This document shows, piece after piece, positions 7,531 through 14,555 of a DNA stretch of 34,467 nucleotides. The stretch spans positions 1-34,467 of the forward strand of contig DAOUPU010000002.1 in assembly GCA_030625995.1 (NCBI GenBank). Reading direction: 5' to 3'. The position numbers and the translations under genes were made by a program. This DNA is from Flavobacteriaceae bacterium. GTDB taxonomy: Bacteria > Bacteroidota > Bacteroidia > Flavobacteriales > Flavobacteriaceae. Position 1 is the first letter of the stretch. Each line of letters opens with the position of its first letter. The notes under the pieces were generated by a model, which was not told the DNA's origin, did no database searches, and saw only the letters and a list, made by a program, of their open reading frames with translations.

Positions 7531-8970
7531 ATGAGAATATTAAATAAATATATACTTAAAAGTTTCCTAACTCCTTTTTTGGCTACTTTTTTTATCATAC
7601 TCTTTGTATTGATTATGCAAGGATTATGGTTGCAGTTCGATAAAATTGCGGGAAAAGGAATTGACATATTCATAATTCTAAAGTTTTTAGGATATATGGC
7701 ATTGATGGTAGTACCAACAGCATTGCCTATAGCGATCTTACTTTCATCTATTATGGCCTTAGGAAACTTGTCTGAGAATTATGAATTTGCAGCTGTAAAA
7801 TCTGCCGGTATATCTTTACAAAGGTTTATTCGCCCTTTAGTGATGTTAATGTTGGTTCTGAGTTTTTTGAATTTTCTCTTTTTAAATTATATTTTTCCAT
7901 ATGCTTCTTTAAAATCTAAAAACCTGATATATAATATGAAGATGAAAGAACCTGGCTTGGCTTTGGTGCCAGGTACTTTTAATACAGAAATTCCTGGATA
8001 CAGTATTAAATTTGATGAAAAGTATGGGAAGGATGAAAATCTTTTAAGAAATATTTTAATCTATCAGATAGAACCGAATAGACAAAATAAAGTTGATATC
8101 ACTGCAGAAAAGGGGAAAATTGTTTCAGAGGAGGGGAGTAGGTATCTTACGCTTATCTTAGAAAATGGGCATTATTATGAAGACATGCTACGCAGTAAGG
8201 CTTCTATCCAAGATAAGAAAAAAGTACCTTTTTCAAAAACAAATTTTGATGAGTACAAAGTAAACATTGATATATCCACGATAGGTAATTTTGATCCGGA
8301 TGAATTAAAGTACAAAACTGGAAAAGAGATGCTAAGTTTAAGTCAACTGAATTACTATTCAGATTCCTTGGAAACTCCTTATGAGCAGTATATAGAGAAC
8401 CGCGCAACTAGAATGTTGCTAAGCCTCAGAGGGCGGAAATTAGTAAAGGACACAGTACCAGATTCAAAAATGGAACCTAATATATTAGATAATTTTAATG
8501 ATAGAGATAAGGAGGTTGTTATGAATTATGCAATGACATTGATCAAAGGTAACTTGGAAAATATAGAGAACTACAAAAGCGCCATCGTTGTGAAGCAAAA
8601 AATAATCAATGGCTACGAAACAGAGTACCACAAACGCATTGCTTTTTCCCTGGCATGTTTGGTTTTATTTTTTATTGGAACTCCATTGGGATCAATAATT
8701 AGAAAAGGCGGATTTGGATTACCAATGATAATGGCAATCGTTATCTTTGTTATCTATTTTTTCATTTCAATTTTAGGTAAAAATATGGCAGAATCCAATA
8801 CAATATCTCCTCTTCTCGGTGGATGGTTAGCCACTTTTGTATTATTGCCATTTGGTATTTTGCTAATGATAAGGGCGACAAGGGATAAGGGTATTTTTAA
8901 TGTTGACGCCTTCTTACAACCAATTACAAATTTTTTCACAAAAATATTTAAATTCAAAAAATCTCATTAA
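7531..8970 (+). CDS. LptF/LptG-family permease (YjgP/YjgQ)
   Basis: 479 residues. The family forms the membrane part of the LptB2FG ABC transporter, which extracts lipopolysaccharide from the inner membrane and passes it to the periplasmic bridge. There are three N-terminal helices (from MRILNKYILKSFLTPFLATF), a large periplasmic beta-jellyroll region (~150-350, with a Bacteroidota-type insertion), and three C-terminal helices starting near IAFSLACLVLFFIGTPLGSI, with the conserved GTPLGS motif. Whether it is the LptF or the LptG partner cannot be decided here. It sits in an operon with the lolA-like gene and lpxK (lipid A synthesis), which fits LPS transport. ribB starts 1 bp after its stop. 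Confidence 0.92.
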   Translation: MRILNKYILKSFLTPFLATFFIILFVLIMQGLWLQFDKIAGKGIDIFIILKFLGYMALMVVPTALPIAILLSSIMALGNLSENYEFAAVKSAGISLQRFIRPLVMLMLVLSFLNFLFLNYIFPYASLKSKNLIYNMKMKEPGLALVPGTFNTEIPGYSIKFDEKYGKDENLLRNILIYQIEPNRQNKVDITAEKGKIVSEEGSRYLTLILENGHYYEDMLRSKASIQDKKKVPFSKTNFDEYKVNIDISTIGNFDPDELKYKTGKEMLSLSQLNYYSDSLETPYEQYIENRATRMLLSLRGRKLVKDTVPDSKMEPNILDNFNDRDKEVVMNYAMTLIKGNLENIENYKSAIVVKQKIINGYETEYHKRIAFSLACLVLFFIGTPLGSIIRKGGFGLPMIMAIVIFVIYFFISILGKNMAESNTISPLLGGWLATFVLLPFGILLMIRATRDKGIFNVDAFLQPITNFFTKIFKFKKSH

Positions 8971-8971
8971 A

Positions 8972-10117
8972 ATGGAGACTATAAAAAACCAAACGATTAA
9001 GCTCAATTCCATAGAAGATGCCGTAGAAGACGTCAAAAAGGGCAAATTAGTAATTGTTGTAGACGACAAAGACAGGGAGAATGAGGGAGATTTTATTGCA
9101 GCTGCTGAATTAGTTACGCCAGAAATGATAAATTTTATGGCAACATATGGCCGAGGATTGATCTGTGCCCCTCTTACAGAAAAAAGATGTGATGACCTGG
9201 ATTTGAATTTAATGGTTGGTAAGAACACTGTATTACATAATACGCAATTTACGGTATCTGTTGATTTGATTGGCAATGGCTGTACAACTGGTATCTCAAC
9301 TCAAGATCGATCAAAGACAGTAAAAGCTTTAACCTTGGACAAAACCAAACCGGAAGATCTGGGTAGGCCAGGTCATATCTTTCCTTTAAGGGCAAAAGAA
9401 GGAGGTGTGCTGAGGAGAACGGGCCATACAGAGGCGGCTATAGATTTGGCGAGATTGGCGGGATTAAAACCAGCAGGATTATTAGTGGAAATATTGAACG
9501 AAGATGGTACTATGGCTAGGATACCAGAATTGATAAAATTATCTAAAAAATTAAACCTAAAGATTATTTCAATTGAAGATTTGGTTGCTTTTCGTATGCG
9601 TCATGATTCATTGATTCATAAAATTGAGGATTTTTCTTTGGAAACTCGTTTTGGTAAATTTTGTTTGAGAGCCTATAAGCAAACAACGAATCGTCAGGTA
9701 CATTTAGCTTTATCGAAAGGAGATTGGAGAAGAGGAGAGGAAGTACTGGTTAGAGTGAATTCAACCTTGATAAATAATGATATTATAGGTACTTTAACGA
9801 ATAATCCAGATGATAAACTTGGAAAAATGTTTGATGTAATAAACAAAGAAGGCAAGGGAGTTATCGTTTTTATCAACCAGGAATATCAATCATTCGATCT
9901 GATTAATCGATTGACAGAATTAAAGAATATTCAAGGAGGTGGTAAGAAGTTAAGTGCCTTAACTAAAATGGATAATAAGGATTTTGGTATAGGAGCTCAG
10001 ATATTGCACGATTTGAATATTCATAAAATTAAATTAATGTCTAATGCCCAATCGAATACCAAAAGGGTAGGAATGATTGGATACGGACTGGAAATAGTCG
10101 ATTATGTAACGTTTTAG
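8972..10117 (+). CDS. ribB: 3,4-dihydroxy-2-butanone-4-phosphate synthase with degenerate GTP cyclohydrolase II domain
   Basis: 381 residues from the ATG at 8972, directly after the permease stop at 8970; the frame stays open upstream inside the permease gene, but the extra residues do not resemble the family. Residues 1-~205 form DHBP synthase, which turns ribulose 5-phosphate into the four-carbon riboflavin precursor: DDKDRENEGDF (31-41) and GHTEAAIDLARLAG (151-164) carry the metal and substrate residues. Residues ~210-381 align in layout with GTP cyclohydrolase II but lack its zinc cysteines (normally CxxGDxxGSxxCDC); the same region reads INNDIIGTLTNNPDDKLGKM. The second domain is therefore probably not a cyclohydrolase, and a separate ribA would be needed. 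lpxK follows 69 bp downstream. Confidence 0.92.
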   Translation: METIKNQTIKLNSIEDAVEDVKKGKLVIVVDDKDRENEGDFIAAAELVTPEMINFMATYGRGLICAPLTEKRCDDLDLNLMVGKNTVLHNTQFTVSVDLIGNGCTTGISTQDRSKTVKALTLDKTKPEDLGRPGHIFPLRAKEGGVLRRTGHTEAAIDLARLAGLKPAGLLVEILNEDGTMARIPELIKLSKKLNLKIISIEDLVAFRMRHDSLIHKIEDFSLETRFGKFCLRAYKQTTNRQVHLALSKGDWRRGEEVLVRVNSTLINNDIIGTLTNNPDDKLGKMFDVINKEGKGVIVFINQEYQSFDLINRLTELKNIQGGGKKLSALTKMDNKDFGIGAQILHDLNIHKIKLMSNAQSNTKRVGMIGYGLEIVDYVTF

Positions 10118-10186
10118 ATTTTAATCAATACCTTTTGAAGCTCGTTTTATAATTTAGATATTTCTTTTTTTTGTACATTCGTTCAT

Positions 10187-11209
10187 GTGAGTATTTTTCG
10201 TAAAATATTATTTCCATTCTCTTTAATTTACAGTGCAATTATAAGTATTCGAAATGTAGCTTATGATAAAGGAATATTACCATCAAGATCATTTGATTTT
10301 CCAATAATTGTTGTTGGAAATTTAAATGTAGGAGGAACAGGTAAATCGCCTCATATTGAGTATCTCATACGGCTTTTGAATAAAAAATATAAAATTGCCG
10401 TTCTCAGCAGGGGTTATAAGAGAAAGTCAAAGGGGTTCCAATTGGCCGATGAAAACTCTACCGCCTCCCAATTGGGAGATGAACCTTTGCAGTTTTATAG
10501 GAAGTTTAAAGATATTTTTGTTGCTGTAGATACAAACAGAGTTAATGGAATAATCTCTCTTCGAAGATTAAATGACCCCCCTGAAATAATTTTATTGGAT
10601 GATGCCTTTCAGCACAGAAGTGTAAAAGCCGGGTTGTTCATTCTACTTACATCTTTTGATGATCTCTATGTGGATGATTTAGTTTTGCCAAGTGGAAACC
10701 TAAGGGAAAATAGAAAGGGGGCTCGTAGAGCGGATATAATTATTGTAACGAAATGCCCGTCGAATATTTCAAAAGAAGATCGACTTAAAATATCTAAGAA
10801 ATTAAAACTCAAAAAACACCAATTGATATTTTTTAGTACCATTGTATATAGTGAATCTTTGATTGGAGTAAATGGAGAACTAAGCGTTTCGAGATTGAAT
10901 GAATTTAAGGTTTTGTTAGTAACGGGAATAGCAAATAGTAAACCGTTGGAACAATATTTGGAGAGTTTGAACATTGATTTCCATCATTTGAAATATCGAG
11001 ACCATTACAGTTTTAGTAAATTAGATAAGGAAAAAATAAATCGTAAGTTTGAAGGCATGAAGGGGAATAAAAAAATAATTCTCACAACAGAAAAAGATTA
11101 CGTTCGGGCTTTTTCCAACGGAAATGAGCATTTCTATTATTTAACAATTTTGTCAAAAATTCTTGAAGAAGAAGCTTTTAATGAAGAAATTTTAAATTAT
11201 GTACGATAA
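10187..11209 (+). CDS. lpxK: Tetraacyldisaccharide 4'-kinase LpxK
   Basis: 340 residues. It phosphorylates the 4' position of the lipid A disaccharide at the inner membrane, the sixth step of the Raetz pathway. The N-terminus has a membrane-associated helix, then the P-loop VVGNLNVGGTGKSPH (Lys53-Ser54), typical of LpxK. LSRGYKRKSKGF, GDEPLQ and DDAFQHRSV are further family blocks. The start is GTG at 10187; an ATG one base out of frame (ATGTGA) is immediately stopped. The gene overlaps the pnp start by 11 bases, so translation may be coupled. It belongs with the LPS-export permease two genes upstream. Confidence 0.95.
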   Translation: MSIFRKILFPFSLIYSAIISIRNVAYDKGILPSRSFDFPIIVVGNLNVGGTGKSPHIEYLIRLLNKKYKIAVLSRGYKRKSKGFQLADENSTASQLGDEPLQFYRKFKDIFVAVDTNRVNGIISLRRLNDPPEIILLDDAFQHRSVKAGLFILLTSFDDLYVDDLVLPSGNLRENRKGARRADIIIVTKCPSNISKEDRLKISKKLKLKKHQLIFFSTIVYSESLIGVNGELSVSRLNEFKVLLVTGIANSKPLEQYLESLNIDFHHLKYRDHYSFSKLDKEKINRKFEGMKGNKKIILTTEKDYVRAFSNGNEHFYYLTILSKILEEEAFNEEILNYVR

Positions 11210-12008
11210 AATACAAGAGACTGTAACTTTTCTTAAGAAAATGGGATTGGCAACGCCTGATTATGGTATTGTATTGGGAACCGGACTAGGTAGCTTGGTT
11301 AATATAATCGATATTATCCGAAAGATACCCTATGCTGAAATACCAAACTTCCCAATTTCTACTGTAAAAGGTCATTCGGGTACGCTTATATATGGAAATA
11401 TCGGCGGTAAAAAGGTTGTTGCCATGCAAGGCAGATTTCATATTTATGAAGGATGGGACATGAAACAAGTAACGTTTCCAATACGTGTAATGCAATTTTT
11501 AGGGGTGCAGAAGCTAATTGTATCTAATGCCTCCGGCGGAGTAAATCCCGATTTTAAAGTAGGTGATATTATGGTCATAACAGATCATATCAATATGATG
11601 CCAAGCCATCCCCTGCAAGGTAAGAATGATGATAGACTTGGACCTCGTTTTGTGGACATGCACGAACCATATAGTCTTGAAATGATCGCTAAGTTTGAGA
11701 AGATAGCAAAGGAATTTAACATTGAAATTCAGAAGGGGGTATATTTGGCCTTACAAGGACCAACTTTCGAAACACCCGCAGAATATAAAATGGTTGAATT
11801 AATGGGAGCAGATGCGGTAGGAATGAGCACAGTGCCCGAAGTAATTGTAGCGAAGCATATGGGAATGTCTTGCTTTGGATTGTCTGTAATTACAGATTTG
11901 GGAATTGAAGGTCATGTGGAAGCAGTTAGCCACGAAGCTGTCCAACTTGCTGCGAAATCATCCGAAAAAGTGATAAGTAAATTAGTTCAAGAATTTATTT
12001 TGAGATAG
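11199..12008 (+). CDS. Purine nucleoside phosphorylase, trimeric type
   Basis: 269 residues. It splits purine nucleosides with phosphate into base and ribose 1-phosphate for salvage. Family blocks are GTGLGSL (phosphate site), GHSGTLIYG, QGRFHIYEGW, SNASGGVNP, ALQGPTFETPAE and GADAVGMSTVPE, which give the low-molecular-weight trimeric class. The residue matching Asn243 of human PNP, which selects 6-oxopurines, is Asp233 (SVITDLGI). In engineered enzymes that change admits adenosine, so the substrate range may be broader than inosine and guanosine. The start overlaps lpxK by 11 bases. No ordinary + strand terminator follows; the gene faces the small-RNA units on the opposite strand. Confidence 0.92.
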   Translation: MYDKIQETVTFLKKMGLATPDYGIVLGTGLGSLVNIIDIIRKIPYAEIPNFPISTVKGHSGTLIYGNIGGKKVVAMQGRFHIYEGWDMKQVTFPIRVMQFLGVQKLIVSNASGGVNPDFKVGDIMVITDHINMMPSHPLQGKNDDRLGPRFVDMHEPYSLEMIAKFEKIAKEFNIEIQKGVYLALQGPTFETPAEYKMVELMGADAVGMSTVPEVIVAKHMGMSCFGLSVITDLGIEGHVEAVSHEAVQLAAKSSEKVISKLVQEFILR

Positions 12009-12014
12009 TTATAT

Positions 12015-12044
12015 AAAAAAAGCACCCCTAAAGAATAGGGGTGC
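12015..12044 (-). terminator. Intrinsic terminator of small RNA copy B
   Basis: On the - strand GCACCCCT (12037-12044) pairs with AGGGGTGC (12022-12029) around a 7-base loop, followed by seven T (12021-12015). There is no T-run on the + side, so the direction is clear. Confidence 0.88.
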
Positions 12045-12103
12045 TAGCTTACTAACTCAAAATTAATCATAATTGAAGTAAAACTATTGGGAATTATACT
12101 TCG
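12015..12103 (-). ncRNA. Candidate sigma-54-dependent small RNA, copy B
   Basis: A transcript of about 88 nt is predicted from the -24/-12 promoter (start near 12103) to the U-tract at 12015-12021. The 5' end GAAGTA can pair with TACTTC about 20 bases on, forming a small hairpin with a loop containing TTCCCAATAG. A conserved unpaired AT-rich stretch follows, then the terminator hairpin. An 8-codon reading frame (MINFELVS) runs through the conserved middle part, but nothing shows it is translated. The sequence may belong to a known flavobacterial RNA family such as Flavo-1; this could not be tested. Confidence 0.68.
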
Positions 12104-12114
12104 TTTAGAATATT

Positions 12115-12130
12115 ACAAAACTCGTGCCAA
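12115..12130 (-). promoter_or_regulatory. Sigma-54 type promoter, small RNA copy B
   Basis: TTGGCACGAGTTTTGT matches the sigma-54 consensus TGGCACG-N4-TTGC except for T at the last position. The -24 GG and -12 GT are 10 bases apart, as required. The predicted start point (~12103) falls on the first bases of the conserved transcript. Confidence 0.68.
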
Positions 12131-12146
12131 AGAAAACAACCTATCG

Positions 12147-12161
12147 TTAATAAATTGTTAA
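12147..12161 (-). promoter_or_regulatory. Conserved near-palindromic box upstream of promoter B
   Basis: TTAACAATTTATTAA on the - strand lies at about -44 to -58 from the predicted start. The same 15 bases occur at the same distance in copy A. It could bind an activator or a DNA-bending protein. Confidence 0.5.
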
Positions 12162-12182
12162 ATATGTTATAATTATCTTAAT

Positions 12183-12210
12183 AAAAAAGCACCTCCAAAA
12201 ATAGAGGTGC
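12183..12210 (-). terminator. Intrinsic terminator of small RNA copy A
   Basis: GCACCTC (12204-12210) pairs with GAGGTGC (12189-12195) around an 8-base loop, followed by six T. Compared with copy B, one C-G pair in the stem has become T-A on both arms, a compensatory change. Confidence 0.88.
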
Positions 12211-12269
12211 TAGCTTACTAACTCAAAATTAATCATAATTGAAGTAAAAGTATTGGGAATTAAACTTCA
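12183..12269 (-). ncRNA. Candidate sigma-54-dependent small RNA, copy A
   Basis: A transcript of about 87 nt is predicted from near 12269 to the U-tract at 12183-12188. The body differs from copy B at two of 58 positions, one of which weakens the 5' hairpin (a U-U pair replaces A-U). The MINFELVS frame is identical. The unit begins right behind the lipA stop codon, so lipA read-through could also end at its terminator. Confidence 0.68.
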
Positions 12270-12280
12270 ATAACATTATA

Positions 12281-12296
12281 ACAAAATTCGTGCCAA
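12281..12296 (-). promoter_or_regulatory. Sigma-54 type promoter, small RNA copy A
   Basis: TTGGCACGAATTTTGT has the same match to the -24/-12 consensus as copy B, with one base different in the N4 spacer. The predicted start point is ~12269. Confidence 0.68.
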
Positions 12297-12312
12297 ATAA
12301 GTTCAGTTATTA

Positions 12313-12327
12313 TTAATAAATTGTTAA
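12313..12327 (-). promoter_or_regulatory. Conserved near-palindromic box upstream of promoter A
   Basis: This is identical to the 15-bp box of copy B and sits at the same distance from its promoter, 10 bases past the lipA stop. Confidence 0.5.
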
Positions 12328-12336
12328 TTATCTTAA

Positions 12337-13206
12337 TTATACTAAGTGGTTATGTGCGCGATAAGAAGATCTTACCAAAGCTCCACTTTCTACATGTTTA
12401 AAACCTAAATCCAACCCAATCTTTTTGTATAGTGCAAATTGATCAGGTGTAATAAACTCATAAACAGGTAAATGTTTTTTACTTGGTTGTAAATATTGTC
12501 CCAGGGTTATAACATCTACTTTTGCCTTTCTCAGGTCGTGCAAAGTTTCAATTACTTCTTCTTCTTTTTCTCCCAGGCCAAGCATAATACCTGATTTTGT
12601 TCTTTTTTGACCACTATCCTTTATATAGGTCAAGACATCCAAGCTTCTATCGTATTTAGCTTGTATCCTTACCTCACGTGTAAGTCTTCTTACGGTCTCT
12701 AAATTATGCGATATGATCTCAGGAGCTACTTCAATCAGCCTGTCAATATTATTACGATCTCCTCGAAAGTCGGGTATTAAGGTTTCTAAGGTAGTATTTG
12801 GATTAGTTCTACGAATAGCCTCTACGGTTTCTGCCCAAATAATCGACCCTCCATCTTTAAGATCATCTCTGTCAACAGAAGTGATAACAGCATGTTTAAT
12901 TTTCATCAAATAAATAGAACGCGCTACTTTTTCGGGTTCATCCCATTCAACAGTTTCAGGTTTTCCGGTTTTAACCCCGCAAAAACCACAAGAACGTGTA
13001 CATATATTACCCAATATCATAAATGTAGCGGTACCTTCTCCCCAACACTCACCCATATTTGGACAACTACCGCTTGTGCAGATAGTATTGAGTTTGTATT
13101 TATCAACAATACCTCTTAATTCCGTATATTTTTTTCCCACAGGCAGTTTTACCCTAAGCCATTCAGGTTTTTTGACACGAGTTGTTAAAGTGGACTCTTC
13201 CGACAT
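12337..13206 (-). CDS. lipA: Lipoyl synthase LipA
   Basis: 289 residues from the ATG at 13206. It inserts two sulfurs into octanoyl groups on lipoyl domains by radical SAM chemistry. The auxiliary 4Fe-4S cluster ligands are Cys43, Cys48 and Cys54 (CTSGSCPNMGEC), the radical SAM cluster ligands are Cys69, Cys73 and Cys76 (CTRSCGFC), and the C-terminal RSSYRA supplies the serine ligand. An in-frame ATG 16 codons earlier (13254) exists, but a TAnnTTTG promoter element at 13227-13234 lies between the two, so the downstream ATG is favoured. The gene ends 10 bases before the first small-RNA unit, and no separate terminator is seen between them. Confidence 0.95.
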   Translation of the reverse strand: MSEESTLTTRVKKPEWLRVKLPVGKKYTELRGIVDKYKLNTICTSGSCPNMGECWGEGTATFMILGNICTRSCGFCGVKTGKPETVEWDEPEKVARSIYLMKIKHAVITSVDRDDLKDGGSIIWAETVEAIRRTNPNTTLETLIPDFRGDRNNIDRLIEVAPEIISHNLETVRRLTREVRIQAKYDRSLDVLTYIKDSGQKRTKSGIMLGLGEKEEEVIETLHDLRKAKVDVITLGQYLQPSKKHLPVYEFITPDQFALYKKIGLDLGFKHVESGALVRSSYRAHNHLV

Positions 13207-13226
13207 ATTTCTGATATTTAAGCCTG

Positions 13227-13234
13227 CAAATTTA
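13227..13234 (-). promoter_or_regulatory. -7 promoter element (TAAATTTG) of lipA
   Basis: TAAATTTG on the - strand fits TAnnTTTG and lies 20 bases before the ATG at 13206. It supports that start over the upstream ATG at 13254. Confidence 0.58.
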
Positions 13235-13290
13235 CGAATAAAAGAATAAATCATTTCTTCTAGATTAAGAGAAAATTATAACACTGAGTC

Positions 13291-14526
13291 TTATAAATTT
13301 AACAAATACCAAACATTAAAACCTATTAAGAATATTATCCCCAAATAGCTTAAAATTTTCATTCCTAAGGAAGGTCGCCATTCTTTTGGGGTGTGTTTTC
13401 CAGAAATCAATAAGAAGTTGATGATTGCATAGAATGGAGCTGTAAGGAATGACAAGATAGTAGCCAACTTAATTAATGCTCCCATTTCTGATATGAAGTA
13501 TTTCAAAATTAACATCGTCCCGATAAACAAGATTGAAATCCAGATCCAATACAATTTACTGTTTCTTTTGTTCGAAAGAAGTTCCGTGGTTTTTGACATT
13601 GCTCGAGGTGAAGCGTCCAATGTTGTCAGTGTTGTGCTGAACATTGTTGTAAACGCAGCTATTCCAATGACGAGGTGCATGGATTCTCCCATATTTTCCG
13701 TATATAACCCAATAAGTTGATGGGCAAATTGTCCGGCATTTGCACTAAATTTTTCTTCAGAACCATACATCACCAATGCGCCTAATGCTATAAAACAAAA
13801 ACCTAAAAATATGGTACCTAGATATCCTATGTTAAAATCGAAAATACTTTTTTTAGTATTAAATTCAAGATTGTCATTCCTCTTTTCGATAGCCCATAGT
13901 GAATGCCAAATGGAAATATCCAATGGAGCAGGCATCCATCCTAAAAATGCTATTAAAAAACTAATTTCAATTGATCCTTGTGGCAAAATTTGCGCAAAAT
14001 TAAACGTTTTATCCGTATTGAAAACGGCAACTAAAACTGCTGTAATCGTTGATACTGACAGGATAATAATAATAATTTTCATTAAATTGTCAAGTAAATT
14101 ATATCGCCCAACAATTAGAATTAGCAATCCGATAATGGAAATAATGAAACTCCAGGTTATAGGATTGTTGGTCAACCCAAATAAATTGATCGCCAATCCA
14201 GCTGTGACAATGGTAACTGCTGCTTGTATGGTGAACATCACTACAAAACTTAAAATAAAATAAAATATTAAAACTCCCTTACCAAGCTTTCTATATCCAT
14301 CTAAAAGGCTTTCTCCTGTTGCAGTTGCATATCTTGGACCATATTGAAAAAAAGGATATTTAAATAAGTGAACTAAGAATAAAGCCCATAATAATCCAAA
14401 TCCAAAATCTGCACCGGCCCGTGTAGACATGACTAAATGAGACACGCCAATGGAGGCTCCGGCAAATAACAATCCTGGGCCTAAAAGTTGAAAAGTATTT
14501 GATTTGGTATTTCTATTTAGAGGCAT
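13291..14526 (-). CDS. Atypical Nramp-family transporter
   Basis: 411 residues with about 11 membrane helices. Nramp proteins import Mn2+ or Fe2+ with protons. The opening GPGLLFAGASIGVSHLV lines up with the first Nramp helix, but the metal-binding DPGN motif is absent (GVSH occupies the region). The helix-6 MPH motif reads MPAPLDISIWHS. These two sites coordinate the metal in canonical members, so this is a divergent branch with uncertain substrate; Mg2+, another ion or an organic cation are all possible. The gene lies 29 bp after the ECF sigma gene and is probably its co-transcribed neighbour. The start ATG at 14526 gives a full-length protein. Confidence 0.85.
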   Translation of the reverse strand: MPLNRNTKSNTFQLLGPGLLFAGASIGVSHLVMSTRAGADFGFGLLWALFLVHLFKYPFFQYGPRYATATGESLLDGYRKLGKGVLIFYFILSFVVMFTIQAAVTIVTAGLAINLFGLTNNPITWSFIISIIGLLILIVGRYNLLDNLMKIIIIILSVSTITAVLVAVFNTDKTFNFAQILPQGSIEISFLIAFLGWMPAPLDISIWHSLWAIEKRNDNLEFNTKKSIFDFNIGYLGTIFLGFCFIALGALVMYGSEEKFSANAGQFAHQLIGLYTENMGESMHLVIGIAAFTTMFSTTLTTLDASPRAMSKTTELLSNKRNSKLYWIWISILFIGTMLILKYFISEMGALIKLATILSFLTAPFYAIINFLLISGKHTPKEWRPSLGMKILSYLGIIFLIGFNVWYLLNL

Positions 14527-14555
14527 TTAAAAATTTAAAAAAAGAATAGATTAAA

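Larger units (their letters stand above)
12015..12327 (-). repeat. Two tandem copies of a 166-bp-period small-RNA unit
   Basis: Copy A (12183-12327) and copy B (12015-12161) are direct repeats. Identity is concentrated in four parts with conserved spacing: a 15-bp box (15/15), a -24/-12 promoter (15/16), the transcript body 12211-12268 versus 12045-12102 (56/58), and a terminator hairpin. The two spacers, 16 bp and 12 bp long, have the same length in each copy but unrelated sequence. This fills the whole gap between pnp and lipA; no protein-coding gene is seen in it. Confidence 0.88.

Noticed and set aside
8900..8971. Upstream extension of RibB by 24 residues
   Set aside because: The extension overlaps the end of the permease gene and does not resemble the DHBP synthase N-terminus; the ATG at 8972 fits.
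12015..12327. Tandem repeat taken as a CRISPR array or insertion-sequence remnant
   Set aside because: There are only two units with a 166-bp period, internal promoters and terminators, no terminal inverted repeats and no transposase or Cas genes.
13811..14263. 150-codon open frame on the + strand opposite the Nramp-like gene
   Set aside because: It is antisense to a clear membrane-protein gene and has no recognisable family features.
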